From Arachis hypogaea (taxonomy: Eukaryota; Streptophyta; Magnoliopsida; Fabales; Fabaceae), in assembly GCF_003086295.3 (NCBI RefSeq), contig NC_092052.1, positions 28,805,427-28,869,426 on the forward strand: a stretch of DNA of 64,000 nt, in the 5' to 3' direction. This document shows positions 23,942 through 35,204 of the stretch, piece after piece; position 1 is the first letter of the stretch, and each line of letters opens with the position of its first letter. Below the pieces are notes generated by a model. It saw nothing but the letters and a program-made list of their open reading frames with translations. It was not told the DNA's origin and did no database searches. The translations under genes and the position numbers were made by a program.

Positions 23942-25601
23942 ATCCAAGAGAAAGAGTAAGGTAAAGTGGTGGAATTTCATGTAATGCAATCTATTCTAAA
24001 TGCAACTACCTAAATGAGTCATGCAATTCTAATTATTATCCACCTATGTATATATAAAGCTTACATGCAGTTAGTTTATTTCATATTTTCAAGGAATCAT
24101 ATATGTACAAGTAAGGCCAAACCAAATTAAAACATGTTCACAATTGAGTTGGGTTAAAATATTTCACAAACTTGCAAGACAATTAACAATTTAAACATGG
24201 ATATATGGGAATGAGCTTATTGAACCCTCACTGGATTTTGTGTTCACTCTCTAGTCACTCAGTGTTTATTGGGTTAATCACTCTATTCTTTTTTATTCCT
24301 GCCTTCTAAAACTTTGTTCTTCATCTAACCAATCAACAAATATTGAGTACAGACATACAAAAATCATGAGGTCTTTTTCAAGGTTGTAATGGGGCCAAGG
24401 TAAAGGTAAGGGTATACGTATAAGGCTAAGTGAGCTAACAAAATGAATCCTTGATTAGTCTAAGATTTCACCTAACATATACATACTTTATATAATTTTA
24501 AAGTGCTTTACCTCGCTACCCAAACTTCTTCCCACTTTTGTGTTACATGCTCATGTATCAAATTTGCTTTTGAATTTTGTCCCATGTGCATTGATTCTTT
24601 TATTTTGCATTGGGGGTGATTTTTTTGTATCCCCTTATTTAATTAATTAAAAGTTTTTTTTTTTGAAATGCACATGGTATTTTAATTACTTTGGTTTCAC
24701 ATGAGCATACTTTCCAAATATTCAAATAACCTATTTAATTCCAATTTCCCACTTTTTCTATCATTCTATGTTCCCATAAAATTTCCCACATTTAAATTGT
24801 ACACACTATCTATCTTAAGCTAACCAAGGATTCACTTGGGTTAATTTTAATTTATTTTTCTGCTTAAGGCTAGTAATGTGGTTATAGAACAAGAGGGGAT
24901 TAAAAAGGCTCAAGGGGGCTAGCAAGGGTGATGAAAAAGGTAAGCTTATTTGGGATAAGTGAGTGATTTAAATAACGGCCTCAATCATTTCCTTGTATGT
25001 ATCTATATTCTATATTGGACATATAGATTAAAACAAAGTGAAGAACACCAGAATGAAAAAGAAGGGCAAAACACAGGAATGAAATTTATGGTTTGAATGT
25101 AACCATACAATTAAGCTCAAAACTCACAGGCTGTGTGTTCTTTTGACTCAAAAACCATATATCAGTTATGTATGTCATGCAAGTAGAAATCAAGAGTTCC
25201 CATTATTTTCAATGTAAATCTTATTGTTCCTCCTTGAAGAAATGTTGTTAACTAACTAACATGTAATGCTATGTATATACAAGGTGTGTGGATGTTTGAT
25301 TATGTTAAAGTCTCTAGTTTACTTCTTTTATTTTCAATTAAATCAAACTATTATATGCTAGAAGGGTAAACTATACTAAGTAATCCACATATTCTATAGC
25401 TAATAAGTTTAGAATTTCCAACTAAACTAAATATCTAAGATATAAACCAAAGTGCAAAATGCAGAAATAAAGTGAAAATACAGCAAAAGAACAATGTGCA
25501 AGTACTGAAAGATAAAAATAAAAATAAAAATACAGAAAAATAAACAAGATAGGATAAAAAGAGTCTGTAGTGGTTCACCAAAAAGATAAGCCAGAGATGG
25601 C
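23942..25601 (-). other. Element B region between the two hairpin-purine modules
   Basis: 1.66 kb of untranslated AT-rich sequence with pieces shared with C and D (for example the segment near 24360-24430 matching 19170-19220). No ORF is supported. Confidence 0.65.
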
Positions 25602-25641
25602 GACCTCCCCACACTTAAAATATAGCATCGTCCTCGATGCT
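25602..25641 (-). other. Element B inner hairpin and purine motif
   Basis: On the minus strand a 7-bp perfect stem AGCATCG/CGATGCT with loop AGGA (25641-25624), then TTTTAAGTGTGGGGAGGTCG. Compared with C, two base pairs have changed on both sides of the stem. Confidence 0.82.
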
Positions 25642-25818
25642 CACTCAAGCTGGGTGTGAAGAAGTGTCATCTCTGGAAGGATGGGCTGCTGGAGTCACGG
25701 TGGTGGCCTGAAGGTCTGTAGACTGGATAAGTGTAGGAGGATCTGTCTGCTGCAGCAGAGGCTCTAACTGTAGAGGAATCGCCGGATCTGCGGCCTGGAT
25801 CTGGTGTGGCTCCTCATA

Positions 25819-27080
25819 CTATGGCGCAGCCTGCTCTGGTCCTGGCTGCTCAGCCTGGGCATGTGTCTCCTCCTCGTGATCATCCGCCTCCACCTCAGAT
25901 GTATCAGAAGGGGTGTCGGGCTCGGAGGGGATGTCGCTGCCGGATCGGATCATCAACTTGAGGTGCTCATAGCCCCGCTTGTCTCGACGCTCCATACGAT
26001 CTAGGCGGGCGAAGAGGCGGTGTACCAGATGATAAATGGGCTCAGGAGCAGGTGGATGTGCAATGGATGAGGCTGGTGCAGCAGTGGATGCAGAAGGGGC
26101 AGATGAAGATGTGGATGCCTCACCTGAGGCAGTGAGAAAAGGAGGTCTGTACCCAAATGCCAGAAACTTCCTGCTGTGCGGAATGATCTTCTTGCAATCT
26201 GCAGCAGTCGGCTTTGCGTCGGTCAGCTCCCAACGCACGTCAGCTCGGCGGACTAGCTGGGTGATCAGATAAGGAAAAGGGAGAGTGCCTCTGACATAGA
26301 CCCTGGCCATATAATACCGGATGAAACGTGGAAGATACAGGTCCTTACCCTCCATCACACACCAAATGAGGGTGACCATAGCAGCGGGTAGCTCTGTCTC
26401 ATGAGTGCTCGGCATCACATAGTTGCTCAGAATCTGGTGCCAGAGCCGAGCCTCATCATTCAAATATATCAGCTTGATTCCCTTAGGCATCACTCTGTTC
26501 TTTCCCATGACCCATGGGACAGTAGGATCAAGGGCTATTCTCTGCTTGACAGCATCCCAGTCAAATCTCATAAATCTCATATCCTCTTTAGCCTTTTGGT
26601 AACCGTTAGGCTGATCTGACTTAGGTTGAAGGTGGAGGATGTCCTCAATAGCTTCCTCAGTGACCAAAATCTGTTTCCATCTGAGGTGCACTGCATCCAG
26701 GGAGGTCTTGAAATAGTTACAGTAAAATTCTCTGACCCAGGAAGCATTGACCTCTGTCAAGTTTCGTTCCAAGAAGAACCAGCCTCTCTATTTTATCTGT
26801 TCAGAGGTGTACTGCTGTAGTTCTTTTGGGATTTTTAGAGTTCTTTCCAGGTACAGGTTCTTGGAGGTGGCAAACACTGGGATTTCAGCTCACAGTATTT
26901 GTTTGCAAATTTTACCGGGTCAGCTGCAGGTACCAACTGGTCAGCCTTTTCCTATGCGGTAAAGTTCTTTTTCCGCCAGGAATCATCATGCAAAATGTCG
27001 AGGATAGTCATAGAGGATTCACCTCTTTTCCTTTTGCCAGTGGTTGCTTTGCTTTTTCCTTTGCGCAGAGGGTCAGACAT
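25819..27080 (-). pseudogene. Element B ORF2: plant transposon protein domain, N-terminus broken
   Basis: A 317-codon open stretch (26772-25819) reads MERNLTEVNASWVREFY, VHLRWKQILVTEEAIEDIL, DPTVPWVMG, DEARLWHQIL and LPRFIRYYMAR, the pattern of the putative plant transposon protein domain found in many retroelement-derived ORFs. A low-complexity Ser/Ala/Pro linker and an acidic tail follow. Upstream, from ATG at 27080 (MSDPLRKGKSKATTGKRKRGE, basic and nuclear-signal-like), three in-frame stops and one frameshift separate the true start from the open part. Biochemical role unknown. It would be the second ORF of the element, downstream of the CGCG tract. Confidence 0.72.
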
Positions 27081-27083
27081 CCT

Positions 27084-28550
27084 GAAAAGCAGAAATTCCA
27101 GGATATAATTGAAGAACAAAAGCAGAAAAATAAGTGGGCAAATAGGATAATAGCCATATAAGCACAGAGTGGCAAAAGAGCAAGAGAAGCATGAAATGAG
27201 TTAAATATATGTGCAATTTGGATTGTATTCGAGTGAAAAAGTCTGAAAAGAAAAAAAATGTAATCCAAAAGATAGGATAAGCGGAATTCAAGTTAAATAG
27301 GAAAAACAATGATCATGCCCTGACTTAGAAAGTTAAAGTAGTTAGGTAAAGAAAAACCGAAAAGAGAAGTTTGAAAGTGAAAATGGTTAGGAGTGAGAAA
27401 GGAAGTTAGAAAGTTAAAGCAGTGAGTTAGTAAAAAGAAAGTTAAAGTAAGTGGCATGATGATCGGTTTCCTAGGTAACAAGAGATTCACAAATTTAAAG
27501 AACAGTCAACTCATATTCAAGCAAGGATATCAGGTTATTGATGATAATTCAGATAGATACGTGAGTAGCAAAAATTAAAATGAAATCATCAATAATGCAA
27601 TTTACTAGCCAGGGAATCAAAAAGAAATAAGAATGCTAGCCCGTGCATTCATGAATTGGTTTGGATGCAGCTAAGTAGTGCAAAATTCAAAATTGCCAAA
27701 ACCAATACATGAATGAAAAAAAAATGAAACCATTTGCAGAAAATTGGGCAGCATTCCGGCTAAAATTGGATGTTTCCAGGAAATAAACAGCAAGAAAAAC
27801 AGTTTATATGAGATTAAAAAGCGCTGCCAAGAATCACAAACAATAGGAGTAGTAAAGAATAGTCTTAACAGTAGCATGAAACATGAAAGAACAGCATATG
27901 AACAGTATTAACATCACAGCCAGATCAAAATTGCAGAATAGGTAAAACAAGTAACAAGAACGGTGCAATTATCAGGCCTAAATCCACTAACCACATCCTA
28001 GCTACCTAACCACCTAGAATCCGCTACAAACATGCATCTCTAACTATCTTAGTTTGAACAGAATCTGAAAAATATGCAACTAGCTACGGATGATAGAGAA
28101 ATCGGTGTTCGGCGGAACCTGGTATGTGTATGAACAGAGGTGAGGGCAGAGAGATGGTGGTGGTGACGCGGCGGCGCTGGGAGGGAGCACGGCGGCGCGG
28201 TGGTGGAGCAGGGGCGGTGTGGAGGTTGGTGTTGAGTTAGGGGTAAAGGGCGGTGATGGAAAGAAGGTTGGGGTGAGGGTTGTGGTGGTGGGAGACGGCG
28301 GTTTGAGGTTGGCCGCGGTGGGGGGCAGTGGCGGAGGGGAGTGGAAGGGGAGGGAAGAGAAGAAGGGGAGAAAGAAGAGAAAGGGGGGTGTCGCGGGGTG
28401 GTCTGGTTGGTTGGGGTGGTTGGCGCAGCGGTGGTGGTGTTTGGGTGGTGGAGTTTGGTTGCAGAGGGGGTTGCAGAGGCGGAGGGGAGTGGAAGGGGGG
28501 TTAGGGGACGCGATGGGGTTAGGGTTCACGTGACTTAGGGTTAGTGGATT
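27084..28550 (-). other. Element B region upstream of ORF2
   Basis: It holds A-rich sequence (27084-28080) and a G-rich low-complexity stretch (about 28140-28520, GGTGGTGG-like). The 239-codon minus ORF at 28080-28799 is Pro/Ser-rich by base composition and is not accepted as a gene. The segment may be the 5' leader of an ORF2 transcript. Confidence 0.5.
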
Positions 28551-28947
28551 CAAATCCACGCGAGCGCGTGGGGCACGCGATCGCGTGATTTGGGAAAAAG
28601 GGGTATGACGCGGTCGCGTGAGGCACGCGAACGCGTCGCTGTGAATTGTGCTAGATGCACAGTTCCAGCGTAGTTTTGGCGCAACTCTCTGTTTCCATTT
28701 AGGGGGCCATAATATCCACGCGACGCGGATGCGTTGCTCACGCTTTCGCGTGGGATGAGTGTTGTGCAAGTGACGCGTTCGCGTCAAGGATGAGAACACG
28801 TGGGCCGTTTTGTGCTAAACGCACACCAGCCGCACGATTCCAGCCCAGCTTTCTGGGCGTTAGATTCTTACGCCGATTTCCTTTTCACGCCCACGCGTGG
28901 CCTGCGCGCTCGCGTGGGGTGATCTCTTTTTTTGAATGCAATTATGC
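28551..28947. repeat. Element B interior CGCG-box tract
   Basis: Repeated CACGCGA, GCGTGAGGC and ACGCGT boxes between the ORF1 end and the ORF2 leader. Confidence 0.75.
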
Positions 28948-29128
28948 AGTATGCGTTCCGCTCAGGTCATGCGTCTGCGTCGTCCATGCGTCCGCGTCAC
29001 TTGTGTTTTGCGCCAGGCACGCGGTCGCATCGTCCATGCGTTTGCGTCGCTGCCTTCTCTTCAAAACTCCATTTTTATGCTTTCCTTCCATTTTTGTATG
29101 TTTCCTTTCTGTCCTCTAAGCCATTCCT
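28948..29128 (-). repeat. Copy of element B's own LTR U3 placed downstream of ORF1
   Basis: About 180 bp nearly identical to the LTR segments near 23500-23680 and 31910-32040, with the shared landmarks GCGTCGTCCATGCGT, CTGCCTTCTCTTCAAAACTC and CTCTAAGCCATTCCTG. Orientation is the same as in the LTRs. It ends next to the ORF1 stop. Confidence 0.85.
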
Positions 29129-29129
29129 G

Positions 29130-30779
29130 CTATGGTGGCTTATGCTTGAATTCATCCAAAAATCTCCACCAGTGTTTTGAATTCCAACAGCCTCCGAGGT
29201 CCCAAACTAGGCATGTAAAGCCCTTGAGCAGCTTCAAACTGATTCTCAGGCTCCCGGGGTGACGAATGTCAGAATAGATTCCAGGATCCCAAACCTTGCT
29301 TTTGCACCCGCCTTTGTCTGGAATTGTATTTTTCCAGTAGGGCGGTTTGGAAGTTGTATTCTCACCAAGATGACCAAACGCCTTCCGAGACCCATTCAAT
29401 TGAACTTGATACCAATCCGTGCACTTTGAATTGAAGCGTGGAACCTTATTGAATCTTGCACACCAGCTCTGAGTACGAGCCATTTTCCTCTTACTCATAA
29501 AGCCGCAGAGAGCTCCAAGATGTCCATCTGTTTCAAGCAAACCATATTCAAGTAGAAAAGAAAAGATAAAGGTTAAGGATTGTACCCACTTGAAGCTTGT
29601 ATTAGGTGGTAATAGCCTTGGGATAGGTGTTTCCAGTGGTTCTGTAAGCTCTACTCCCTTGTATTCTTCTGTGAATTTCTCCACTTCTTTGCAAAATTCT
29701 TCAACTGCAACTGCGTCTTGATCAAAATCTTCTATGTCTTCCTCGTCACTCAAGTCATAAGTTGGAGGTTGAGAGAAATCTACCTCGACATCATCTTCGT
29801 ATTCACTTGGATAAGGTTCTTCAGGCTCAAGGAGTTCAGTTGCGGATGTAAGTTCGTGACTAGGAGAGCTTGATTCATGATCATCACTGCCTATGGAATC
29901 AACTTCTTGGTCTGTTTCGTCCAACTTTTCACAAGGTATATGCTTTGGAGGTTGTGCACTATCCTCCTTGGCATCAAATTCGAACTTCTCGGCGGAATCC
30001 TTTACAGTTCTCGATTCCCATGGAGGTTTAGCATCTCCTAAATCTTCAACCACTTCTTCCTCTACAACTATTATGGCTTCCTCCACTTGTTCCAATACAA
30101 AGCCATGCTCCTCATTGTCCACCGAAGTTTCTAGTGTCTCCTTCATGCTTCGCTCTTCTTTTGATTCCCCACATGTAGCCATGGGAGTACTTTGAGTGCT
30201 CAGATGTTGAAAAGCTAATTTATTTACTACCCTGATTAAGGCAATAGCGAGTTCCAGTACGTGCCTTTGCATCTTCGCTTGCCCTTGAAGAAGAACACGA
30301 AGGGTGTCATCTATTGGAGATTGGGGTGGATATGAGGGTTCATTGGTTGGGAGAGAGGGCTCATAATACAGAGGTGGTTCTTCTTGATAAGGATATGAAG
30401 ATGGTGAATATTACGGTGGTTGTTCTTGGGAGTAATTGGATTGGAATTGTGGTGGATAAGGTTCATACGGTGGTGAATGGTGAAAAGGAACTTGTGAGTG
30501 TGGTGGTTTAAAGCTATGTTGAAAGGATGGTCTATAAGCACAGGGTGGGGATTGTTAGTAGGTACAAAGGGGCCCACCATATCTGTCAGCTTGGTATGCA
30601 TTGTAGAGTGGTCCTTGCCTAGGATATCTTGGAGGGTGTTGTTGCCTAAAGGGTTGATCAGATCCTCTTGGCTCCATCCATCTTTGATTGCTCAGACGTT
30701 GATGCATATTCCTGTTATAGCTTCCATTCCTTTCAACGAATTTAGAACCAAACTCAAAGCGAGAGGGGTGAGAACTCAT
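29130..30779 (-). pseudogene. Element B ORF1, unknown conserved protein, two in-frame stops
   Basis: One frame runs from MSSHPSRFEFGSKF (ATG 30779) through a Pro/Tyr/Gln-rich N-terminus to an acidic middle (30272-29130 is open for 380 codons) and a conserved C-terminal block with LEYGLLETDGHLGALCG, WYQVQLNGS and KHWWRFLDEFKHKPP. Stops at 30557-30555 and near 30414 break the N-terminal part. The same C-terminal block is found in D (39737-40330). No recognised domain; no zinc knuckle, protease or polymerase. By position it replaces gag. Confidence 0.75.
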
Positions 30780-30880
30780 AGTAGCTATTAGAAACAAAAA
30801 GGGAAAACAAAAAAAAAACAAATAAACAAGTAAAAGAAAAAATATTTACAATAACCAATAATAAGGCATACGTTTGCAAT

Positions 30881-30898
30881 TCTCCGGCAACGGCGCCA
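30881..30898 (-). other. Element B primer-binding site
   Basis: The minus strand reads TGGCGCCGTTGCCGGAGA, 3 bp after the LTR end at 30902. Confidence 0.85.
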
Positions 30899-30901
30899 TT
30901 T

Positions 30902-32263
30902 TGACGAACTGGATTTCCAGTCGGTAAATATATTCACATTTATATGATCGCGTTGTAAGTATAGCTTCTAAACCAACAGAAAATCTTTTCGTACAAACGT
31001 TTGGTTGTCACAAGTAACAAACCCAATAAAATTTATAAACTGAAGTATTTAAACCTCGGATTGTCTTCTCAAGGAATTGCAGGGAAGTATGATTTATTAT
31101 TGGTTATGGAAAACAGTATTTTTTTTTGGGTTTTGAAAAGGTTTGAACAAGAGAAATAAATTGCTGGAATTAGTAAATCAATAACTAAGAAAACTCTAGG
31201 CAAGGTATGAGACTTTGGAAGTCGTATCCAAGTTATCCTTGTCGATGGTGATGAGAATTGAGTTTTAATCCCACTTAGTTAACCTTTACTAAAGCAGAGA
31301 AAAGTCAAGTGGACTAATTAGTTTGATCTTCAGGTCCTAACCAATTCTTAAGAAGGGACTAGAGTTATTGTAATTCAATTCAATTAGCAAAAATAACAAT
31401 TATCAATCACGATGAGTTTGATAACTCAAGAGTCTCCAATTAATCAATTAAAGCCAAGAATATAAAAGGCTAAATAAAAATCATAAATCTGAACTACCTC
31501 AATTGCATTAATAATAGAAAATCAATCTAAATATAAAGAGTTCATAAACTAAATTGATAAAATAAATAAAAGGAACATTGAACCTGAGAAGAAGTTAAAA
31601 TCCTAAATCCTTTAAGAGGAATCCAAATCCTAAAACCTAAGAGAGAGAGAGAGAACCTCTCTCTCTAAAAACTACATCTAAATTATGAAAGGTGAATAAT
31701 GGAAGACTTCTTTTCGAATGGATGCATTCCCCCACTTTATAGCCTCTAATCTGTGTTTTCTGGACTTGGATCTGGGCCAAAAAGGGTTTAAGAAATCGCT
31801 GGGGGCGTTTTCTGCAGTTTCTGCACGTAGCGTCTGTCACGCGTGCGCGTTTGCGTCATCTGGAGTTTTTTCCTGGTCACGCGTACGCGTCAGTTACCCG
31901 TCCGCATCGTATGCGTTCCGCTCAGGTCACGCGTCTGCGTCGTCCATGCGTTCGCATCGCTGCCTTCTCTTCAAAACTCCATTTTTATGCTTTCCTTCCA
32001 TTTTTGTATGTTTTCTTTCTGTCCTCTAAGCCATTCCTGACCTGTGAAACCTTAAAGTACTTAACACACAAATCACGGCATCGGATGGTAATAAAGGATA
32101 AATAAATTTTAATATTAATAAAGCATAGGAAACATGTTTTTATAAATCTCATAAAATGGGGAAGGAATGGTAAAATCATGCAGTTTATATTAATAAGTGG
32201 GTGAAGACTTGATAAAAACCACTCAATTGAATACAAGATAAACCATGAAGTAGTGGTTTATCA
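30902..32263 (-). repeat. Element B 5' LTR
   Basis: 1362 bp. CGCG-rich tract at 31828-31960, then TATA box CTATAAA (minus) at 31742-31736, then an AGAGAGAG-rich leader. Matches the split left LTR. Confidence 0.92.
31736..31742 (-). promoter_or_regulatory. TATA box of element B LTR
   Basis: The minus strand reads GGCTATAAAGTGGGGG. The CGCG-box tract ends about 90 bp upstream. Confidence 0.65.
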
Positions 32264-32268
32264 ATTAA

Positions 32269-32717
32269 CTACTTGACTTTTTGTTTGATTTTAAAAGTTT
32301 ACTATTTCTAATCTTTTTCAAAACTACTTAACTACTTTTCTCTCTCTCTAATTTTCGAAAACCAGTAACCATTTTTTCAAAATTCCTTTTTTTTAACTAA
32401 TTGTTTTAAATTCTAATTTTATTTTATTTCTTTTAATATTTTCGAATACTAACCAATAATTAAAATAAAAACAAAAATATTTTTCTTTTCTTTTAAATTA
32501 AAATTCGAATAACTCTTTCTCATCTCTTTCTATTTATTTTATTTATTTACTAATATTTCTCCTCTACTTATAATTCGAACCCTCTCCCTCTCTTTATGTT
32601 CGAATTCTCCTTCTTCTCCCTTCTTCATTCTATTCTTCTCTTCTTCTACTCATATAAAGGAATCTCTATATTGTGACATAGAGGATTCTTATTCTTTTCT
32701 GTTTTCTTCTTTTTCAT
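32269..32717 (+). other. Element A leader, second part
   Basis: T/A-rich leader continuing from 16817 after element B. It ends 5' of the gag ATG at 32718. Confidence 0.7.
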
Positions 32718-33691
32718 ATGAGCAAGAACAAGGATAAGAACATTCTTGTTGAAGCTGATCCTGAACCTGAAAGGACTCTGAAGAGGAAGCTAAGAGAAGC
32801 TAAAGCACAACACTGTGGAGAGGACCTAACAGAAATTTTCGAAAAAGAAGAAGTTATGGCAGCCGAAAATAATAACAATAGTGGAGATGCAAGGAAGATG
32901 CTTGGTGACTTTACTGTACCCACTTCTGACTTCTATGGAAGAAGCATCTCAATTCCTGCAATTGGAGAAAACAACTTTGAGCTCAAGCCTCAATTACTTT
33001 CTCTAATGCAACAGAATTGCAAGTTTCATGGACTTCCATTGGAAGATCCTCATCAATTCTTAGCTGAATTCTTACAAATCTGTGACACTATCAAGACCAA
33101 TGGGGTTAATCCCGAGGTCCACAAACTTACGCTTTTCCCCTTTGCTGTAAGAGACAGAGCTAGGACATGGTTGGACTCACAACCTAAAGAAATCCTGAAC
33201 TCTTGGAAAAAGTTGGTCAATGATTTCTTGGCCAAATTCTTTCCACCTCAAAAGTTGAGCAAGCTTAGAGTGGAAGTCCAAACCTTCAGACAGAAGGAAG
33301 GTGAATCCCTCTATGAAGCTTGAAAAAGATACAAGCAATTGATCAGAAGGTGTCCTTTTGACATGCTTTCAGAATGGAGAATCCTATGTATATTCTATGA
33401 TGGTCTGTCTGAATTGTCCAAGATGTCATTGGATCACTCTGTTGGTGGATCTTTTCATCTGAAGAAGCACCTACAGAAGCCCAGGAACTCATTGAAATGG
33501 TTGCAAATAACCAGTTCATGTATACTTCTGAAAGAAATCCTGTGAATAATGGGACAACTCAGAAGAAAGGAGTTCTTGAGATTGATAATCTGAATGCCAT
33601 ATTGGCTCAGAATAAAATATTGACTCAGCAAGTCAATATGATTTCTCAGAATCTGACTGGAATGCAAGATGCATCCGGCAGTACTAAATAA
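32718..33691 (+). pseudogene. Element A gag remnant (Ty3-type)
   Basis: From ATG at 32718 the reading is a Lys/Glu-rich N-terminus, then the retrotransposon gag domain: FHGLPLEDPHQFLAEFLQIC, RTWLDSQPKEILNSW and FPPQKLSKLRVEV. An in-frame TGA at 33321-33323 is followed by a continuation with YKQLIRRCPFDML. A frameshift near 33460 leads into VANNQFMYTSERNP and a stop at 33689-33691. Gag would form the virus-like particle that packages the RNA. No zinc knuckle is seen. Confidence 0.85.
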
Positions 33692-34049
33692 GCTTCCTCT
33701 GAAGAAGAAGCCTATGACCCTGAGAATCTTGGAATGGAAGAAGTGAATTACATGGGAGAATCCTATGAAAACACTTACAATCCTTCATGGAGGAATCATC
33801 CTAATCTCTCATGAAAGGATCAGCAGAAGCTAATCAAGGCTTCAATAATAATAATGGTGGGAGAAATAGGTTTGGCAATAGCAATCCTTCTCCATCATCT
33901 TCTGAACAATAAATAGAGAATTCTAAGCAGAGCCTCTCTGACTTAGCAACCATAGTCTCTGATCTATCTAAGACCACTTTCAGTTTCATGACTGAAACAA
34001 GGTCCTCCATCAGAAATTTGGAGGCACAAGTGGGTCAACTGAGTAAAGA

Positions 34050-34997
34050 GTGACTGAAACTCCTCCTAGTACTCTCCCAAGCAATACAGAAGAGAATTCA
34101 AAAAGAGAGTGCAAGGCCATCAATATATCCAACATGGCCGAACCTGGAGAGAGTCAAAAGGCAGTGATTTCCAGTGAGGAAGACCTCAATGGACGTCCAC
34201 TGACCACTAAGGAGTTCCCTCCTGAGGAACCAAAGGAATCTGAGGCTCATACAGAGACCATAGAGATTCCAATGAACTTACTGTTGCCATTCATGAGCTC
34301 TGATGAGTATTCTTCCTCTGAAGAAGATGAAGATATTGTTGAAGAGCAAGTTGCTCAGTATCTAGGAGCAATCATGAAGCTGAATGCAAAGTTATTTGGT
34401 AATGGGACTTGGGAGGATGAACCTCCATTGCTCATCAATGAACTGAATACCTTAGTTCAACAAAAATTACCTCAGAAGAAACCGGATCTCGGAAAGTTCT
34501 TAATACCTTGCATCATAGGCACCATGACCTTTAAGAAGGCTCTGTGTGACCTTAGTTCAAGTATAAACCTTATGCTACTCTCCGTAATGGAGAAACTAGG
34601 GATCCTTGAGGTACAAGCTGCAAGAATCTCACTAGAGATGGCAGACAATTCAAGAAAATAGGCTTATGGACTTGTAGAGGATGTCTTAGTGAAGGTTGAA
34701 GGCTTTTACATCCCTGCTGATTTCATAATCCTAGACACTGGGAAGGATGAGGATGAATCCATCATCCTTGGAAGACCCTCCCTAGCCACAGCAAGAGTTG
34801 TGATTGATGTGGACAGAGGAGAGTTAGTCCTTCAATTGAATGAGGACCACCTTGTGTTTAAGGCTCAAAGATCTTCTTCTGTAACCATGGAGAGAAAGCA
34901 TGAAAGGCTTCTCTCAATACAGAGTCAAACAGAGCCCCCACACTCAACTTCTAAGTTTGGTGTTGGGAGGCCACCATCAAGCTCTAAGTCTATGTGA
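34050..34997 (+). pseudogene. Element A protease-like region, active-site motif altered
   Basis: Two in-frame blocks are separated by a TAG at 34659-34661. The first has an acidic stretch, then KPDLGKFLIPCIIGTMTF and CDLSSSINLMLLSVMEKLGI. The position where plant Athila/Tat-type proteases read DLGA has DLSS, so the catalytic triplet is changed. The second has FIILDTGKDEDESIILGRP and ATARVVIDVDRGEL, the flap and C-terminal block. No reverse transcriptase follows; the coding region ends at 34997. It would mature gag if intact. Confidence 0.8.
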
Positions 34998-35204
34998 AGC
35001 TCTCTAAGAGCTCATTGTCAAGCTATTGACATTAAAGAAGCGCTTATTGGGAGACAGCCCAATGTTATTTAATTATATTTATTTATATTCCATTATCATT
35101 TTATGTTTTCTTTAGGTTGATGATCATGTGAAGTCATAAAAACAACTGCAGAATTAAAGCAAAATTAAAAACAGCATAAAAAATAGCACACCCTGGAGGA
35201 CAGG

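Larger units (their letters stand above)
16818..32263 (-). mobile_element. Element B: non-autonomous LTR element inserted in the leader of A
   Basis: Target duplication attaa is perfect (16813-16817 and 32264-32268). LTRs are 16818-23902 (split by element C; about 1390 bp without it) and 30902-32263 (1362 bp). In the minus direction the order is LTR, primer site (30898-30881), ORF1 (30779-29130), a U3-like copy and CGCG tract, ORF2 (27080-25819), inner hairpin and purine motif, outer hairpin and purine tract, LTR. It has no polymerase genes. Without C it is about 9.75 kb. Confidence 0.92.

Noticed and set aside
28080..28799. 239-codon minus ORF in element B
   Set aside because: Pro/Ser-rich by base composition, overlapped by Gly-rich ORFs on the other strand; falls in low-complexity GGTGG and CGCG tracts.
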